From JAEUMD01 sp050246945 (GTDB lineage: Bacteria; Pseudomonadota; Alphaproteobacteria; Rhizobiales; Hyphomicrobiaceae): a stretch of DNA of 64,000 bases. How positions within the stretch are numbered: position 1 is the first letter of the stretch; each line of letters starts with the position of its first letter. Below are positions 43,317 to 51,685 of the stretch, one piece after another. The notes beneath the pieces were generated by a model that had not been told where the DNA came from, searched no databases, and saw only the letters and a list, made by a program, of their open reading frames with translations. Location of the stretch: positions 62,001 to 126,000 of the forward strand of contig JBFWVC010000001.1 of the NCBI GenBank assembly GCA_050246945.1. Direction: 5' to 3'. The position numbers and the translations under genes were made by a program.

Positions 43317-45248
43317 ATGGCAAAAGTTATCGGCATCGACCTCGGAACCACCAACTCCTGTGTTGCCGTCATGGACGGTGGCAAACCGAAGGTGCTCGAG
43401 AACTCGGAGGGCGCCAACACGACTCCCTCGATCGTCGCCTTCACCGATGATGGCGAGCGCCTCGTCGGCCAGACGGCGAAGAACCAGGCTGTCACCAATC
43501 CGCTCAACACGCTTTTTGCGATCAAGCGCCTCATTGGCCGCCGTTTCGATGACGAGATGGTCAAGAAGGACCAGGGGCTGGTTCCCTACAAGATCGTCAA
43601 GGGTCCCAACGGGGATGCTTGGGTCGAGGCGCAAGGCAAGCAGTATTCGCCCCAGGAGGTCTCGGCCTTTATCCTTCAGAAGATGAAGGAGACGGCCGAG
43701 GCGAAGCTTGGTGAGAAGATCACGCAGGCCGTTATCACCGTTCCCGCCTACTTCAACGACGCGCAGCGTCAAGCCACCAAGGACGCCGGCAAGATCGCCG
43801 GGCTCGAAGTTCTGCGCATCATCAACGAGCCAACGGCCGCGGCCCTCGCCTATGGCCTCGACAAGAAGGAAAGCGCCAAGACCATCGCGGTTTACGACTT
43901 GGGTGGCGGCACCTTCGACATCTCGATTCTTGAGATCGGCGACGGCGTCTTCGAAGTGAAGTCGACCAACGGCGACACGTTCCTCGGCGGCGAGGACTTC
44001 GACATGAAGATCGTGGCCTACCTCGCCGACGAGTTCAAGAAGGAGCAGGGAATAGACCTGCGCAATGACAAGCTTGCCCTGCAACGCCTTAAGGAGGCTG
44101 CCGAGCGCGCCAAGAAGGAACTGTCGTCGTCGACGCAGACCGAGATCAACCTGCCCTACATCACTGCAGATGCATCGGGTCCGAAGCATCTAACGATGAA
44201 GCTTACCCGTGCCAAGCTGGAGAGCCTCGTCGATGAGCTCGTCGAACGCACCAAGGGCCCCTGCCTGAAGGCGATCAAGGATGCCGGCCTGAAGGCTGCC
44301 GACATCGACGAGGTCGTGCTCGTCGGCGGCATGACCCGCATGCCCAAGGTCCAGCATATCGTCAAGGAACTGTTCGGCAAGGAACCGCACAAGGGCGTCA
44401 ATCCCGACGAGGTCGTCGCCATCGGCGCCGCCATCCAGGGTGGCGTGCTGAAGGGCGAGGTCAAGGACGTCCTGCTGCTCGACGTGACACCGCTCTCGCT
44501 CGGCATCGAGACGCTGGGTGGGGTGTTCACGCGCCTCATCGATCGCAATACCACGATCCCGACAAAGAAGAGCCAGACCTTCTCAACCGCGGATGACGGC
44601 CAGACAGCGGTAACCATCCGCGTTAGCCAAGGCGAGCGCGAGATGGCTGCCGACAACAAGCAGCTGGGCACGTTCGATCTCGTCGGCATCCCGCCGGCCC
44701 CGCGTGGGGTGCCGCAGATCGAGGTGACGTTCGATATCGACGCCAACGGCATCGTCCACGTCTCAGCCAAGGACAAGGCGACCGGCAAGGAGCAGTCGAT
44801 TCAGATCCGCGCATCCGGCGGACTCTCGGACGACGAGATCGAGCGCATGGTCAAGGATGCCGAGGCGCATGCTGCCGAGGACAAGCAGCGCCGCGAGACG
44901 GTCGAGGCAAAGAACCACGCCGAGAGCATGGTTCACCAGCTCGAAAAACAGCTCGCCGACCTCAAGGACAATGCCAAGGTCGCCGCGATCAAGGACGAGG
45001 TCGAGAAGGAGATTGCCGCCACCAAGGAAGCGATCAACTCTGGCGACACCGAAAAGATCAAGGCCGCGACCGCATCGCTTGCGCAAGCGGCGATGAAGAT
45101 TGGCGAGGCCATGTATGCCGGCCAGTCCGGTGGCGCTGGTGTTGATGACGAAGCCACGACGGCCTCGTCGGGCGCAGCGGCTGATGACAACGTCGTCGAC
45201 GCGGACTTCGAAGAGGTTAAGGACGACGATCGGAAGAAGTCGTCCTGA
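43317..45248 (+). CDS. dnaK: Molecular chaperone DnaK (Hsp70)
   Basis: 643 residues, full length. The ATPase domain begins KVIGIDLGTTNSCVAVMDG and includes DLGGGTFDISILE and IINEPTAAALAYG; the substrate-binding domain follows the VLLLDVTPLSLGIETLGG linker; the lid ends in the acidic VDADFEEVKDD tail. It folds proteins together with DnaJ and GrpE. dnaJ lies 250 bases downstream with two hairpins between, so the pair may be partly uncoupled. Confidence 0.98.
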   Translation: MAKVIGIDLGTTNSCVAVMDGGKPKVLENSEGANTTPSIVAFTDDGERLVGQTAKNQAVTNPLNTLFAIKRLIGRRFDDEMVKKDQGLVPYKIVKGPNGDAWVEAQGKQYSPQEVSAFILQKMKETAEAKLGEKITQAVITVPAYFNDAQRQATKDAGKIAGLEVLRIINEPTAAALAYGLDKKESAKTIAVYDLGGGTFDISILEIGDGVFEVKSTNGDTFLGGEDFDMKIVAYLADEFKKEQGIDLRNDKLALQRLKEAAERAKKELSSSTQTEINLPYITADASGPKHLTMKLTRAKLESLVDELVERTKGPCLKAIKDAGLKAADIDEVVLVGGMTRMPKVQHIVKELFGKEPHKGVNPDEVVAIGAAIQGGVLKGEVKDVLLLDVTPLSLGIETLGGVFTRLIDRNTTIPTKKSQTFSTADDGQTAVTIRVSQGEREMAADNKQLGTFDLVGIPPAPRGVPQIEVTFDIDANGIVHVSAKDKATGKEQSIQIRASGGLSDDEIERMVKDAEAHAAEDKQRRETVEAKNHAESMVHQLEKQLADLKDNAKVAAIKDEVEKEIAATKEAINSGDTEKIKAATASLAQAAMKIGEAMYAGQSGGAGVDDEATTASSGAAADDNVVDADFEEVKDDDRKKSS

Positions 45249-45259
45249 CGCTTTCAATC

Positions 45260-45281
45260 GGGACCCGGGCAACCGGGTCCC
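45260..45281 (+). terminator. GNRA-loop hairpin after dnaK
   Basis: GGGACCCGG and CCGGGTCCC form a perfect nine-base-pair stem with a GCAA tetraloop, 11 bases past the dnaK stop. No U-tract follows, so it is more likely a 3'-end-stabilising or attenuating structure than a simple terminator. Confidence 0.6.
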
Positions 45282-45340
45282 AGCCCCTTGCTGCCGCGAT
45301 AGCGACCGCAAGCAGCTGATGATATCTCCCCAACCGCTTC

Positions 45341-45366
45341 GGCCCACGGACCCGCTCGGGCCTTTT
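45341..45366 (+). terminator. Terminator-like hairpin between dnaK and dnaJ
   Basis: GGCCC and GGGCC arms separated by 12 bases are followed by TTTT. The stem is short but GC-rich. It would reduce read-through from dnaK into dnaJ. Confidence 0.5.
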
Positions 45367-45498
45367 CGTTGACCACCGCCAAGCGCATGCGCCCTTTGAT
45401 CTTACATCGATCCGGCGCAACAATTTCACCCGACGCTTGGATCTCGTCGCCAACGGAAGCACTCAGCCAGGCGGGGCCGGATACCGATACGAACGCAC

Positions 45499-46644
45499 AT
45501 GGCAAAGCGCGATTATTATGAAGTCCTGGGATTGAAAAGGGACGCCAGCGAGGCGGACCTGAAAGGCGCATTTCGCAGGCTCGCCAAGGACAATCATCCC
45601 GACAGAAACCCCAACGACAAAGCCGCCGAGCAGCGCTTCAAGGAGATCAACGAGGCCTACGAGACCTTGAAGGATCCTCAAAAGCGCGCGGCCTACGATC
45701 AATTCGGCCATGCCGCTTTCGAGGGCGGGCGCGGACCCGGCGGACCGGGCGGCTTTGGCCCCGACTTCGCATCCTCGATGTCGGACATCTTCGACGACCT
45801 GTTCGGCGAATTCATGGGTGGTCGCCGCGGCGGCGGCCAGCGCACGCGCTCCGGCCGCGAACGTGGCGCGGATCTGCGCTACAATATGGAGATCTCGCTC
45901 TCAGACGCCTACACAGGCAAGGAAGCGGAAATCGTCGTGCCGACTTCCGTCGCCTGCGAAACCTGCTCGGGCACCGGCGCCAAGGCCGGCACCAAGCCCG
46001 CCACCTGCCCCACCTGTGCCGGTCACGGCAAGGTCCGTGCGAGCCAGGGCTTCTTCACCATCGAGCGGACCTGCCCGGCCTGTCACGGACGCGGCGAGGT
46101 CATTCAGGACCCGTGCCCTACCTGCTCGGGCACCGGCCGCGTCACCAAGGAGCGCAAGCTCGCCGTCAACATTCCCGCAGGCGTCGAGGACGGTACACGC
46201 ATTCGTCTCGCCGGTGAGGGCGAAGCGGGCCTTCGCGGCGGACCAGCCGGCGACCTCTATATTTTTCTCTCGATCAAGCCGCACGAATTCTTCCAGCGTG
46301 ATGGCGCAGACATATTCTGCAAAGTGCCGATCGCCATGACCACAGCGGCACTCGGTGGCCAGATCGACGTACCGACGGTCGATGGCGCGATCACCCGCGT
46401 CAAGGTTCCGGAAGGCACTGAATCCGGAAAGCAATTCCGCCTGCGTGGCAAAGGTATGCCCGTCTTGCGCTCCAAGGTGACCGGTGACATGTACATCCAG
46501 GTCGAGGTGGAAACGCCCAAGAACCTGACGCGCCGTCAGCGCGAGCTGCTCGAGGAATTCGAGAAGGAAAGCCATAAGGAGACGTCTCCGCACTCAGCAG
46601 GCTTTTTCGCGCGCGTTAAGGAGTTCTTCGAAGGCAAGGGCTGA
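45499..46644 (+). CDS. dnaJ: Chaperone DnaJ (Hsp40)
   Basis: 381 residues in classical order: J domain with the HPD tripeptide (DNHPDRNP), a Gly/Phe-rich linker (GGRGPGGPGGFGPDF), four CxxCxGxG zinc repeats (CETCSGTG, CPTCAGHG, CPACHGRG, CPTCSGTG) and a C-terminal substrate domain ending in an EFFEGKG tail. It delivers unfolded proteins to DnaK and stimulates its ATPase. Confidence 0.98.
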   Translation: MAKRDYYEVLGLKRDASEADLKGAFRRLAKDNHPDRNPNDKAAEQRFKEINEAYETLKDPQKRAAYDQFGHAAFEGGRGPGGPGGFGPDFASSMSDIFDDLFGEFMGGRRGGGQRTRSGRERGADLRYNMEISLSDAYTGKEAEIVVPTSVACETCSGTGAKAGTKPATCPTCAGHGKVRASQGFFTIERTCPACHGRGEVIQDPCPTCSGTGRVTKERKLAVNIPAGVEDGTRIRLAGEGEAGLRGGPAGDLYIFLSIKPHEFFQRDGADIFCKVPIAMTTAALGGQIDVPTVDGAITRVKVPEGTESGKQFRLRGKGMPVLRSKVTGDMYIQVEVETPKNLTRRQRELLEEFEKESHKETSPHSAGFFARVKEFFEGKG

Positions 46645-46815
46645 GCCACGGATTTGTCCCCACCCTCATCGAACATGCCGTCAGGCCTGGTGCGTTCACC
46701 CGGCTTCGACTTTCGGTCGCCTGAGCGCCTTGCTTGACCTGCATCAAGGTTTCGAACCCACCGAAGCAGGACCGTCCTCGCATGCCAGAAGCACGAAAAT
46801 TATGAGGACTGGATC

Positions 46816-47211
46816 ATGACGCACACCATGAAGCTTGCGCTCGCCGCCGTCGCCACATGCGTTGTTGGGGCTCCCGCCGTTGCCATGTCGCCAGCGGGTG
46901 AGGAGGCAATGAACAAGGCTGGCCAGGTCATGTTCGAGCACCGCTGCCGCAGCTGTCATTCCGACGATCCCGCTGCAAAAAGCTATGGGCCGAGCCTCAT
47001 CGGCGTGGTCGGCCGCAAGGCCGGCAGCGTCGCCGGCTTTGCCTATTCCGACGCCATGAAGGCTTCCGGCATCGTGTGGACCGAGGAGGCGCTTCGTGCC
47101 TGGATCGCCGACAATACCGGCATCATGCCCGGCACCCGCATGAAGCACATGAGCATCAGCGAAAAGAACGAGCAGGACTTCATCATTTCCTATCTCAAGT
47201 CGCTCAAATGA
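46816..47211 (+). CDS. Periplasmic cytochrome c (class I)
   Basis: 131 residues. Signal peptide KLALAAVATCVVGAPAVAM, then one heme site CRSCH near 51-55 and GPSLIGVVGRKAG, with the axial methionine probably in PGTRMKHM. This is a mono-heme c-type cytochrome of the c2/c550 kind, which shuttles electrons in the periplasm. A second small cytochrome c follows 196 bases downstream. Confidence 0.92.
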   Translation: MTHTMKLALAAVATCVVGAPAVAMSPAGEEAMNKAGQVMFEHRCRSCHSDDPAAKSYGPSLIGVVGRKAGSVAGFAYSDAMKASGIVWTEEALRAWIADNTGIMPGTRMKHMSISEKNEQDFIISYLKSLK

Positions 47212-47407
47212 GCCGGCTGCGCCGATCGGAGCCTTTCCGTTCCCACCGGCCCGGGCTATCTACAGTGATGATCCGACCGCCGGGGCCTGGGCGTTGAATT
47301 ACCGTCCGGGCTCGCTTGATCTTGGGCTTGCCGTCTGATTCGCATCCCGGGGTTCCCGCGCGGAGCGAACTCGCGCGCGAATTTACTGAAACGGGAGGTC
47401 ACCGGAC

Positions 47408-47923
47408 ATGACTCGGAACGAACGCCGATCGCGCCGACGTTCGATAAATCTGCCGAAAGCCGCGCTCGTTCTCGTGGCCGCCATGAGCGAGCCAGGAAAT
47501 GCCGGCGAAGGCATACCGGCAGATGTGAGTGCTGGCAGCGGCCCGGAAGCACATGCCGCAGGTTTCCCGCCCACAGCATTCAATCTCGTGGAATTCGGTC
47601 GTAATTTATACGTCCAGCGCTGCTCCAGTTGTCACGCGATTGCTTCAGGCGCAAGTTCGATAGCGCCGCCCCTCGACAACGTTATCGGGCGTCGCGCCGG
47701 CTCGGCGGCGGGCTATGACTATTCCGTCAAGCTTGCGGGTTCCGATCTCGTTTGGGACCAAAGGACACTCGACGATTGGCTCGCGAAATCGACCATCGCG
47801 ACGCCGGACATCCGGTTCCGCCACGTTGGCATGCGCGACCCCATCGAGCGTCTCGCGGTCGTCAGCTACATCGCCGCCGCCAACTCGAACGCAAACGGTG
47901 ATTCGCGAACCCGCGAGAAGTGA
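47408..47923 (+). CDS. Periplasmic cytochrome c (second copy, divergent)
   Basis: 171 residues. A basic start and a weak hydrophobic stretch (LPKAALVLVAAMS) serve as export signal. Heme site CSSCH near 76, then APPLDNVIGRRAGSAAGYDY aligns with the first cytochrome, and the axial Met may be in FRHVGM. It is otherwise quite different and has a 60-residue lead before the heme site. Electron partner unknown. Confidence 0.85.
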   Translation: MTRNERRSRRRSINLPKAALVLVAAMSEPGNAGEGIPADVSAGSGPEAHAAGFPPTAFNLVEFGRNLYVQRCSSCHAIASGASSIAPPLDNVIGRRAGSAAGYDYSVKLAGSDLVWDQRTLDDWLAKSTIATPDIRFRHVGMRDPIERLAVVSYIAAANSNANGDSRTREK

Positions 47924-48011
47924 ATGGCGTGACCGAAACGGCATCGCACCTTATGATCGCGCGGCTGTGCCCTCCACACTAATCTCGTGATCTAGAAATT
48001 CGCCTCACCAA

Positions 48012-48044
48012 CGTGTTCATGCGTCCATGCGACATAAACACGAT
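48012..48044 (+). repeat. Dispersed repeat family A, copy A8 (second half only)
   Basis: CGTGTTCATGCGTCCATGCG and then AAACACGATC; nearly identical to the second half of copy A10. The ends are complementary (CGTGTT / AACACG), so this half forms its own hairpin. Confidence 0.8.
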
Positions 48045-48073
48045 CTAACGCCACATCGGAAGCGCCACTGAAC

Positions 48074-48661
48074 ATGACATCGCAAGTCCGACTCCTTTTC
48101 TTCGCCGGTTCGCAACGGCAGGCATCCTTCAACAAGCGACTCGCCCGTCTCGGCACCTCGATTGCCGAAGCCAACGGGATTACGGCGACCTTTGCCGATC
48201 TGGGCGATTATCCGATGCCGATCTACGACGGCGACGCCGAATCGGCCGAAGGCCCCCCGGAAAACGCCCGCAAGCTGAAGCACCTGATGGGCCTGCACAC
48301 CGGCATCTTCATCGCCGCACCCGAGTACAACTCCTCGATCACGCCGCTGCTGAAGAATACCCTCGACTGGATCAGCCGCGTCCGCGAGCAGGACGAGAGC
48401 CCAAACGAGGTCTTCAAGACCCGCGTCTTCGCATTGGGATCGGCCTCGCCCGGTGGCCTGGGTGGCCTCCGCGGCCTCAATACCGTGCGCCAGGTGCTTG
48501 AGCTGGGGCTCGGAGCCCTCGTCTTGCCCGAGCAATTCGCCGTGCCGCGCGCGGCCGATGCCTTCGACGAGAACGGCCACCTGAAGAACAAGGAGTCCCA
48601 AGAAACCTTCAAGACTCTGATCCAGAAGCTTGCCCGGGCCGCCCACGTGTTGCATGGGTAG
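48074..48661 (+). CDS. NADPH-dependent FMN reductase family protein
   Basis: 195 residues. The flavodoxin-like fold shows as VRLLFFAGSQRQASFNKRLA (phosphate loop), then IFIAAPEYNSSITPLLKNTLDW, the FMN/NADPH signature, and VFALGSASPGGLGGLRGL. Such enzymes reduce quinones, azo dyes or chromate with FMN bound. Located 54 bases before pyrF; no metabolic link is evident. Confidence 0.93.
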   Translation: MTSQVRLLFFAGSQRQASFNKRLARLGTSIAEANGITATFADLGDYPMPIYDGDAESAEGPPENARKLKHLMGLHTGIFIAAPEYNSSITPLLKNTLDWISRVREQDESPNEVFKTRVFALGSASPGGLGGLRGLNTVRQVLELGLGALVLPEQFAVPRAADAFDENGHLKNKESQETFKTLIQKLARAAHVLHG

Positions 48662-48715
48662 CCGGACGGCGGGCTACCCCAGCCCACTGCGGACACAGCG
48701 GAGTGAGCGGCTGCC

Positions 48716-49432
48716 ATGACCCATGACATCCACCTCAAAGATCGCCTGATCGTCGCGCTCGACATGCCGACCGTCGAGGAGGCGGCCCGTCTGGTCGCGC
48801 AACTCCAGGAAGGCGTGCACTTCTACAAGGTCGGCCTCGAGTTGCTGTTCGCCGGCGGCCTGGATTTCGCCCAGCATCTGAAGGCGCACGGCAAGCGCGT
48901 CTTCCTCGACATGAAGCTCCTGGACATTGGCAATACGGTCGAACGCGCGGTCGCCAATGCTGCCGAATTCGGCGTCGATTTCCTCACCATACACGGCCAC
49001 GATCTGAAGACACTTCACGCTGCTGTCGTTGGCCGGGGCCGATCTCCCTTGAAGCTTCTCGCCGTAACCGTGCTAACCAACCTCTCCGCCGAAGACCTCA
49101 AGCAGCAAGGCTCGTCGATGACACCCGGCGATCTTGTGCTGCATCGCGCGCGCCTCGCACAGGAAGCGGGGTTCGACGGCGTCATTGCCTCGGGCCAGGA
49201 AGCCGAGCGCATACGCAAGGCCGTGGGCCCCGACTTCCTCATCGTCACGCCGGGCATTCGCCTGGAAGGCAGCGCCATGGACGATCAGGAACGGGTCATG
49301 ACGCCGGAGCGCGCCATCCGCGCGGGCGCCGACCACATCGTCGTCGGCCGCCCCATAACCCAATCCGACGATCCGCGTGCCGCCGCGCTCGCCTTCGTCC
49401 ACCACATCCGTGACGCGCTGTCGCTCAACTGA
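48716..49432 (+). CDS. pyrF: Orotidine 5'-phosphate decarboxylase
   Basis: 238 residues, normal length. It makes UMP in pyrimidine biosynthesis. Motifs: LIVALDMPTVEEA, FYKVGLELLFAGG, the catalytic VFLDMKLLDIGNTVE (Asp-x-Lys), VTPGIR and GADHIVVGRPIT at the phosphate site. Confidence 0.97.
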   Translation: MTHDIHLKDRLIVALDMPTVEEAARLVAQLQEGVHFYKVGLELLFAGGLDFAQHLKAHGKRVFLDMKLLDIGNTVERAVANAAEFGVDFLTIHGHDLKTLHAAVVGRGRSPLKLLAVTVLTNLSAEDLKQQGSSMTPGDLVLHRARLAQEAGFDGVIASGQEAERIRKAVGPDFLIVTPGIRLEGSAMDDQERVMTPERAIRAGADHIVVGRPITQSDDPRAAALAFVHHIRDALSLN

Positions 49433-49473
49433 GTCCGGTGCGCTAACTGAGCCAACCACACGAGAGAACAGAT

Positions 49474-49761
49474 ATGCCCAAGGGATACGTCATCGCACAT
49501 GCCACCGTCACCGATCCGGAGAAGTGGGGACAGTACGTCGCCAAGTCGAAGATCGCGCTCGACAAGTACGGCGGTACGCCGATCGTGCGCGGCGGCCAGT
49601 GCGAAATCGTCGAGGGCAATGGCACCCAGCGCAACGTTGTGATCGAGTTTGCGAGCTACGCCGACGCGATTGCCTATGCCAAATCGCCCGAGTATGCCGA
49701 GGCGAAGGCTTTGCGCCAGGGAGCCGGCGCAATAGACATCACGGTCGTAGAGGGCGTCTAG
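49474..49761 (+). CDS. DUF1330 family protein
   Basis: 95 residues with KGYVIAHATVTDPEKWGQYV, RGGQCEIVEG, VVIEFASYADAIAYAKSPEY and ending DITVVEGV, the complete DUF1330 (dimeric alpha-beta barrel) pattern. Its function is unknown. It follows pyrF by 41 bases in the same direction and may share the transcript. Confidence 0.93.
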   Translation: MPKGYVIAHATVTDPEKWGQYVAKSKIALDKYGGTPIVRGGQCEIVEGNGTQRNVVIEFASYADAIAYAKSPEYAEAKALRQGAGAIDITVVEGV

Positions 49762-49769
49762 ATTATTTC

Positions 49770-49819
49770 GAGCATGTCGAGCTGAAGTGTGGTGCGGTTT
49801 TGCGATAGCGACATGCTCA
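49770..49819 (+). repeat. Dispersed repeat family A, copy A9
   Basis: GAGCATGTCGAGCTGAAGTG then TGGTGCGGTTTTGCG and ACATGCTC, closing as an inverted repeat. Eight bases after the DUF1330 stop, followed by a partial family-B copy. Confidence 0.82.
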
Positions 49820-49874
49820 AACCCAACCACTCAAGGCATCAGGATCAGATCTTATAATTCGCGGCACGCTTTAA

Positions 49875-49936
49875 CGTTCCAGGCTGACGCGCTGGCGCAC
49901 GGCCTGGAGCCAAGCGCCAGCGTCGGAACACGAGCA
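49875..49936 (+). repeat. Dispersed repeat family B, partial copy B3
   Basis: Shares CTGACGCGCTGG, CCAGCGTCGG and ACACGAG with the second part of copies B1 and B2; the hairpin first part is missing. It sits close behind a family-A copy, as at 31.9 kb. Confidence 0.6.
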
Positions 49937-49981
49937 TTTCGGAGCCGGATGCGATCGCGGCCGGGCAACCGGGAGCTGCCA

Positions 49982-50431
49982 ATGTCTTTTGAGTTCACCA
50001 TACGCTCCCTATCCGCAGGCGACCGCGGACACTGGGAAAGGTTGTTCCGCGCCTATATCGACTTCTACGAGGCGCAGGTACCCGATGACATCATCGCAGC
50101 CACGTTCGAAAGCCTGCTGTCGAGCAATCCGGGGTCTTTCGTCGGCATACTCGCGGTCGACGGCTCGGACGTCCCCGTCGGCTTCGCCCACCTGTTGCAC
50201 CACCCGTCGACGTGGTCCATGAGCGGATACGTCTATCTGGAAGACCTGTACGTTGATCCGGTCGTGCGCGGACACGGGATCGGCGAGGCATTGATTGCAG
50301 CAACTTACGCCGAAGCCGACCGTCTCGGTGCAACACGAACCTACTGGGTCACGATGGAAAACAACGTCGCGGCCCGCCGTCTCTACGACCGGGTCGCGAA
50401 CAAGACACCTTTCGTGCAATACCGCCGCTGA
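49982..50431 (+). CDS. GNAT family N-acetyltransferase
   Basis: 149 residues from the ATG at 49982 with GGGAG upstream. The acetyl-CoA motif region VYLEDLYVDPVVRGHGIGEAL with the R/Q-x-x-G-x-G/A loop, then TYWVTMENNVAARRLYDRV, marks the GNAT fold. The substrate is unknown. It lies between the A9/B3 repeats and trmD. Confidence 0.92.
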   Translation: MSFEFTIRSLSAGDRGHWERLFRAYIDFYEAQVPDDIIAATFESLLSSNPGSFVGILAVDGSDVPVGFAHLLHHPSTWSMSGYVYLEDLYVDPVVRGHGIGEALIAATYAEADRLGATRTYWVTMENNVAARRLYDRVANKTPFVQYRR

Positions 50432-50709
50432 CAGCCCTGCCCGCGAATGAGCCGAACGCTCGTAGACAGGCTGACGCCGTTCCGATCTCCCAGATGTTGC
50501 CAAGATGATCCTCACTTGGCCTGACTGCGCGCGGAAGCATGCGGCCGACCACCGTCGAATTCGCGGCCAGCCAACGCCGCCGGGAACCACCGCTCCCCTA
50601 CCCCAAACCATCTGCATCTGCTTTAAGCTGCGGCCAAGATCGGTGAGCGGACGCAACCGCTCGCATATCCTCGATATCAACCACCGCCGCCACCAAACTG
50701 AGGCGCACC

Positions 50710-51441
50710 ATGCCGCACCGGCCTGAACAAGACCCCGCGCGCCCACCCTGGCGTGTCTCCGTGCTGACATTGTTCCCCGAGATGTTTCCTGGACCGCTGG
50801 GGCTTTCGCTCGCCGGCCAGGCGCTTGGCGCCGGCCTGTGGTCGCTCGCCCTCCACCAGATCCGCGAGCACGGAGTGGGCCGCCATCGCGCGGTGGACGA
50901 CACCCCGGCAGGCGGCGGCGCCGGCATGGTCATGCGCGCCGACGTCATCGCCGCTGCGGTCGATGCCGCCCGTGGCGCCGATGGCGCTGACCTGCCGCTC
51001 ATCTATTTCACGCCACGCGGCGAGCCGCTGACGCAGCGCCTCGCACGCGAGCTGGCCGGCGGGCCTGGGGTGATGTTGCTGGCCGGCCGCTTCGAGGGCG
51101 TCGATCAGCGGGTCATAGAAGCCCGCCAGATGCGCGAGGTATCGATCGGCGATTACATCCTCTCCGGCGGCGAGCTGGCCGCGTTGGTGCTCCTCGATGC
51201 CTGCATCCGTCTGCTGCCCGGCGTCGTCGGCTCTGCGATGAGCCTCGCGCACGAGAGCTTCGAGTCGGGCCTCTTGGAACATCCGCTTTACACCAGGCCG
51301 CGCGACTGGGAAGGCCGCACGATTCCCGAGGTTCTTCTCTCAGGCGATCACAAGCGCATTGCAGAATGGCAGGAGGCCGCGGCCCGGCGCATAACTCGAG
51401 AGCGCCGACCCGACCTCTTGAAGCCTACGAAACCCAACTGA
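50710..51441 (+). CDS. trmD: tRNA (guanine37-N1)-methyltransferase
   Basis: 243 residues. It forms m1G37 to hold reading frame. Motifs: VSVLTLFPEMFPGPL, VDDTPAGGGAGMVMRAD, FTPRGEPLTQRLA, LAGRFEGVDQRVIE, IGDYILSGGELAAL and PRDWEGRTIPEVLLSGDH, the trefoil-knot SPOUT fold. The usual rpsP-rimM-trmD-rplS linkage is not seen here, so trmD is separated from its common partners. Confidence 0.96.
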   Translation: MPHRPEQDPARPPWRVSVLTLFPEMFPGPLGLSLAGQALGAGLWSLALHQIREHGVGRHRAVDDTPAGGGAGMVMRADVIAAAVDAARGADGADLPLIYFTPRGEPLTQRLARELAGGPGVMLLAGRFEGVDQRVIEARQMREVSIGDYILSGGELAALVLLDACIRLLPGVVGSAMSLAHESFESGLLEHPLYTRPRDWEGRTIPEVLLSGDHKRIAEWQEAAARRITRERRPDLLKPTKPN

Positions 51442-51571
51442 ATCCGGCTCTACAGCAGCACGAAAGCCGCATTGGTCCAATTGGACGCACCACGAAGCTT
51501 TGCGAATTTCGCATGGCTCTGGTATTTTGTGCGCCGCAGCATCTGCCGCCGCCGGTGGCAGCAGTCCGCTA

Positions 51572-51673
51572 GAGCGTGTTCAGCTGAAGTGTGCAGCGGT
51601 TCAGCGTGAAGAACATGTTCAATTCAGAGACTTGGATCGTGTTCATGCGTCCATGCGACATGAACACGATCCA
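51572..51673 (+). repeat. Dispersed repeat family A, full copy A10
   Basis: GAGCGTGTTCAGCTGAAGTG, TGCAGCGGTTCAGCGTGAAG, GAACATGTTC; then CTTGGATCGTGTTCATGCG, TCCATGCGACATGAACACG and ATCC. This is the most complete two-hairpin copy. It ends 12 bases before the LysR start, so it can affect that transcript. Confidence 0.9.
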
Positions 51674-51685
51674 GAGGGGACCGAG

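Noticed and set aside
43176..44189. 337-codon frame antisense to dnaK
   Set aside because: Overlaps the conserved dnaK ATPase domain; typical shadow of a high-GC chaperone gene.
48012..48044. Protein-coding or tRNA-like feature at 48.0 kb
   Set aside because: It is the second half of a family-A repeat, identical in most bases to part of the copy at 51.6 kb.
51500..51685. Upstream extension of the LysR frame
   Set aside because: It runs through a dispersed repeat copy; the ATG at 51686 has a ribosome site and begins the conserved WDKLRIFHAAAEAG.
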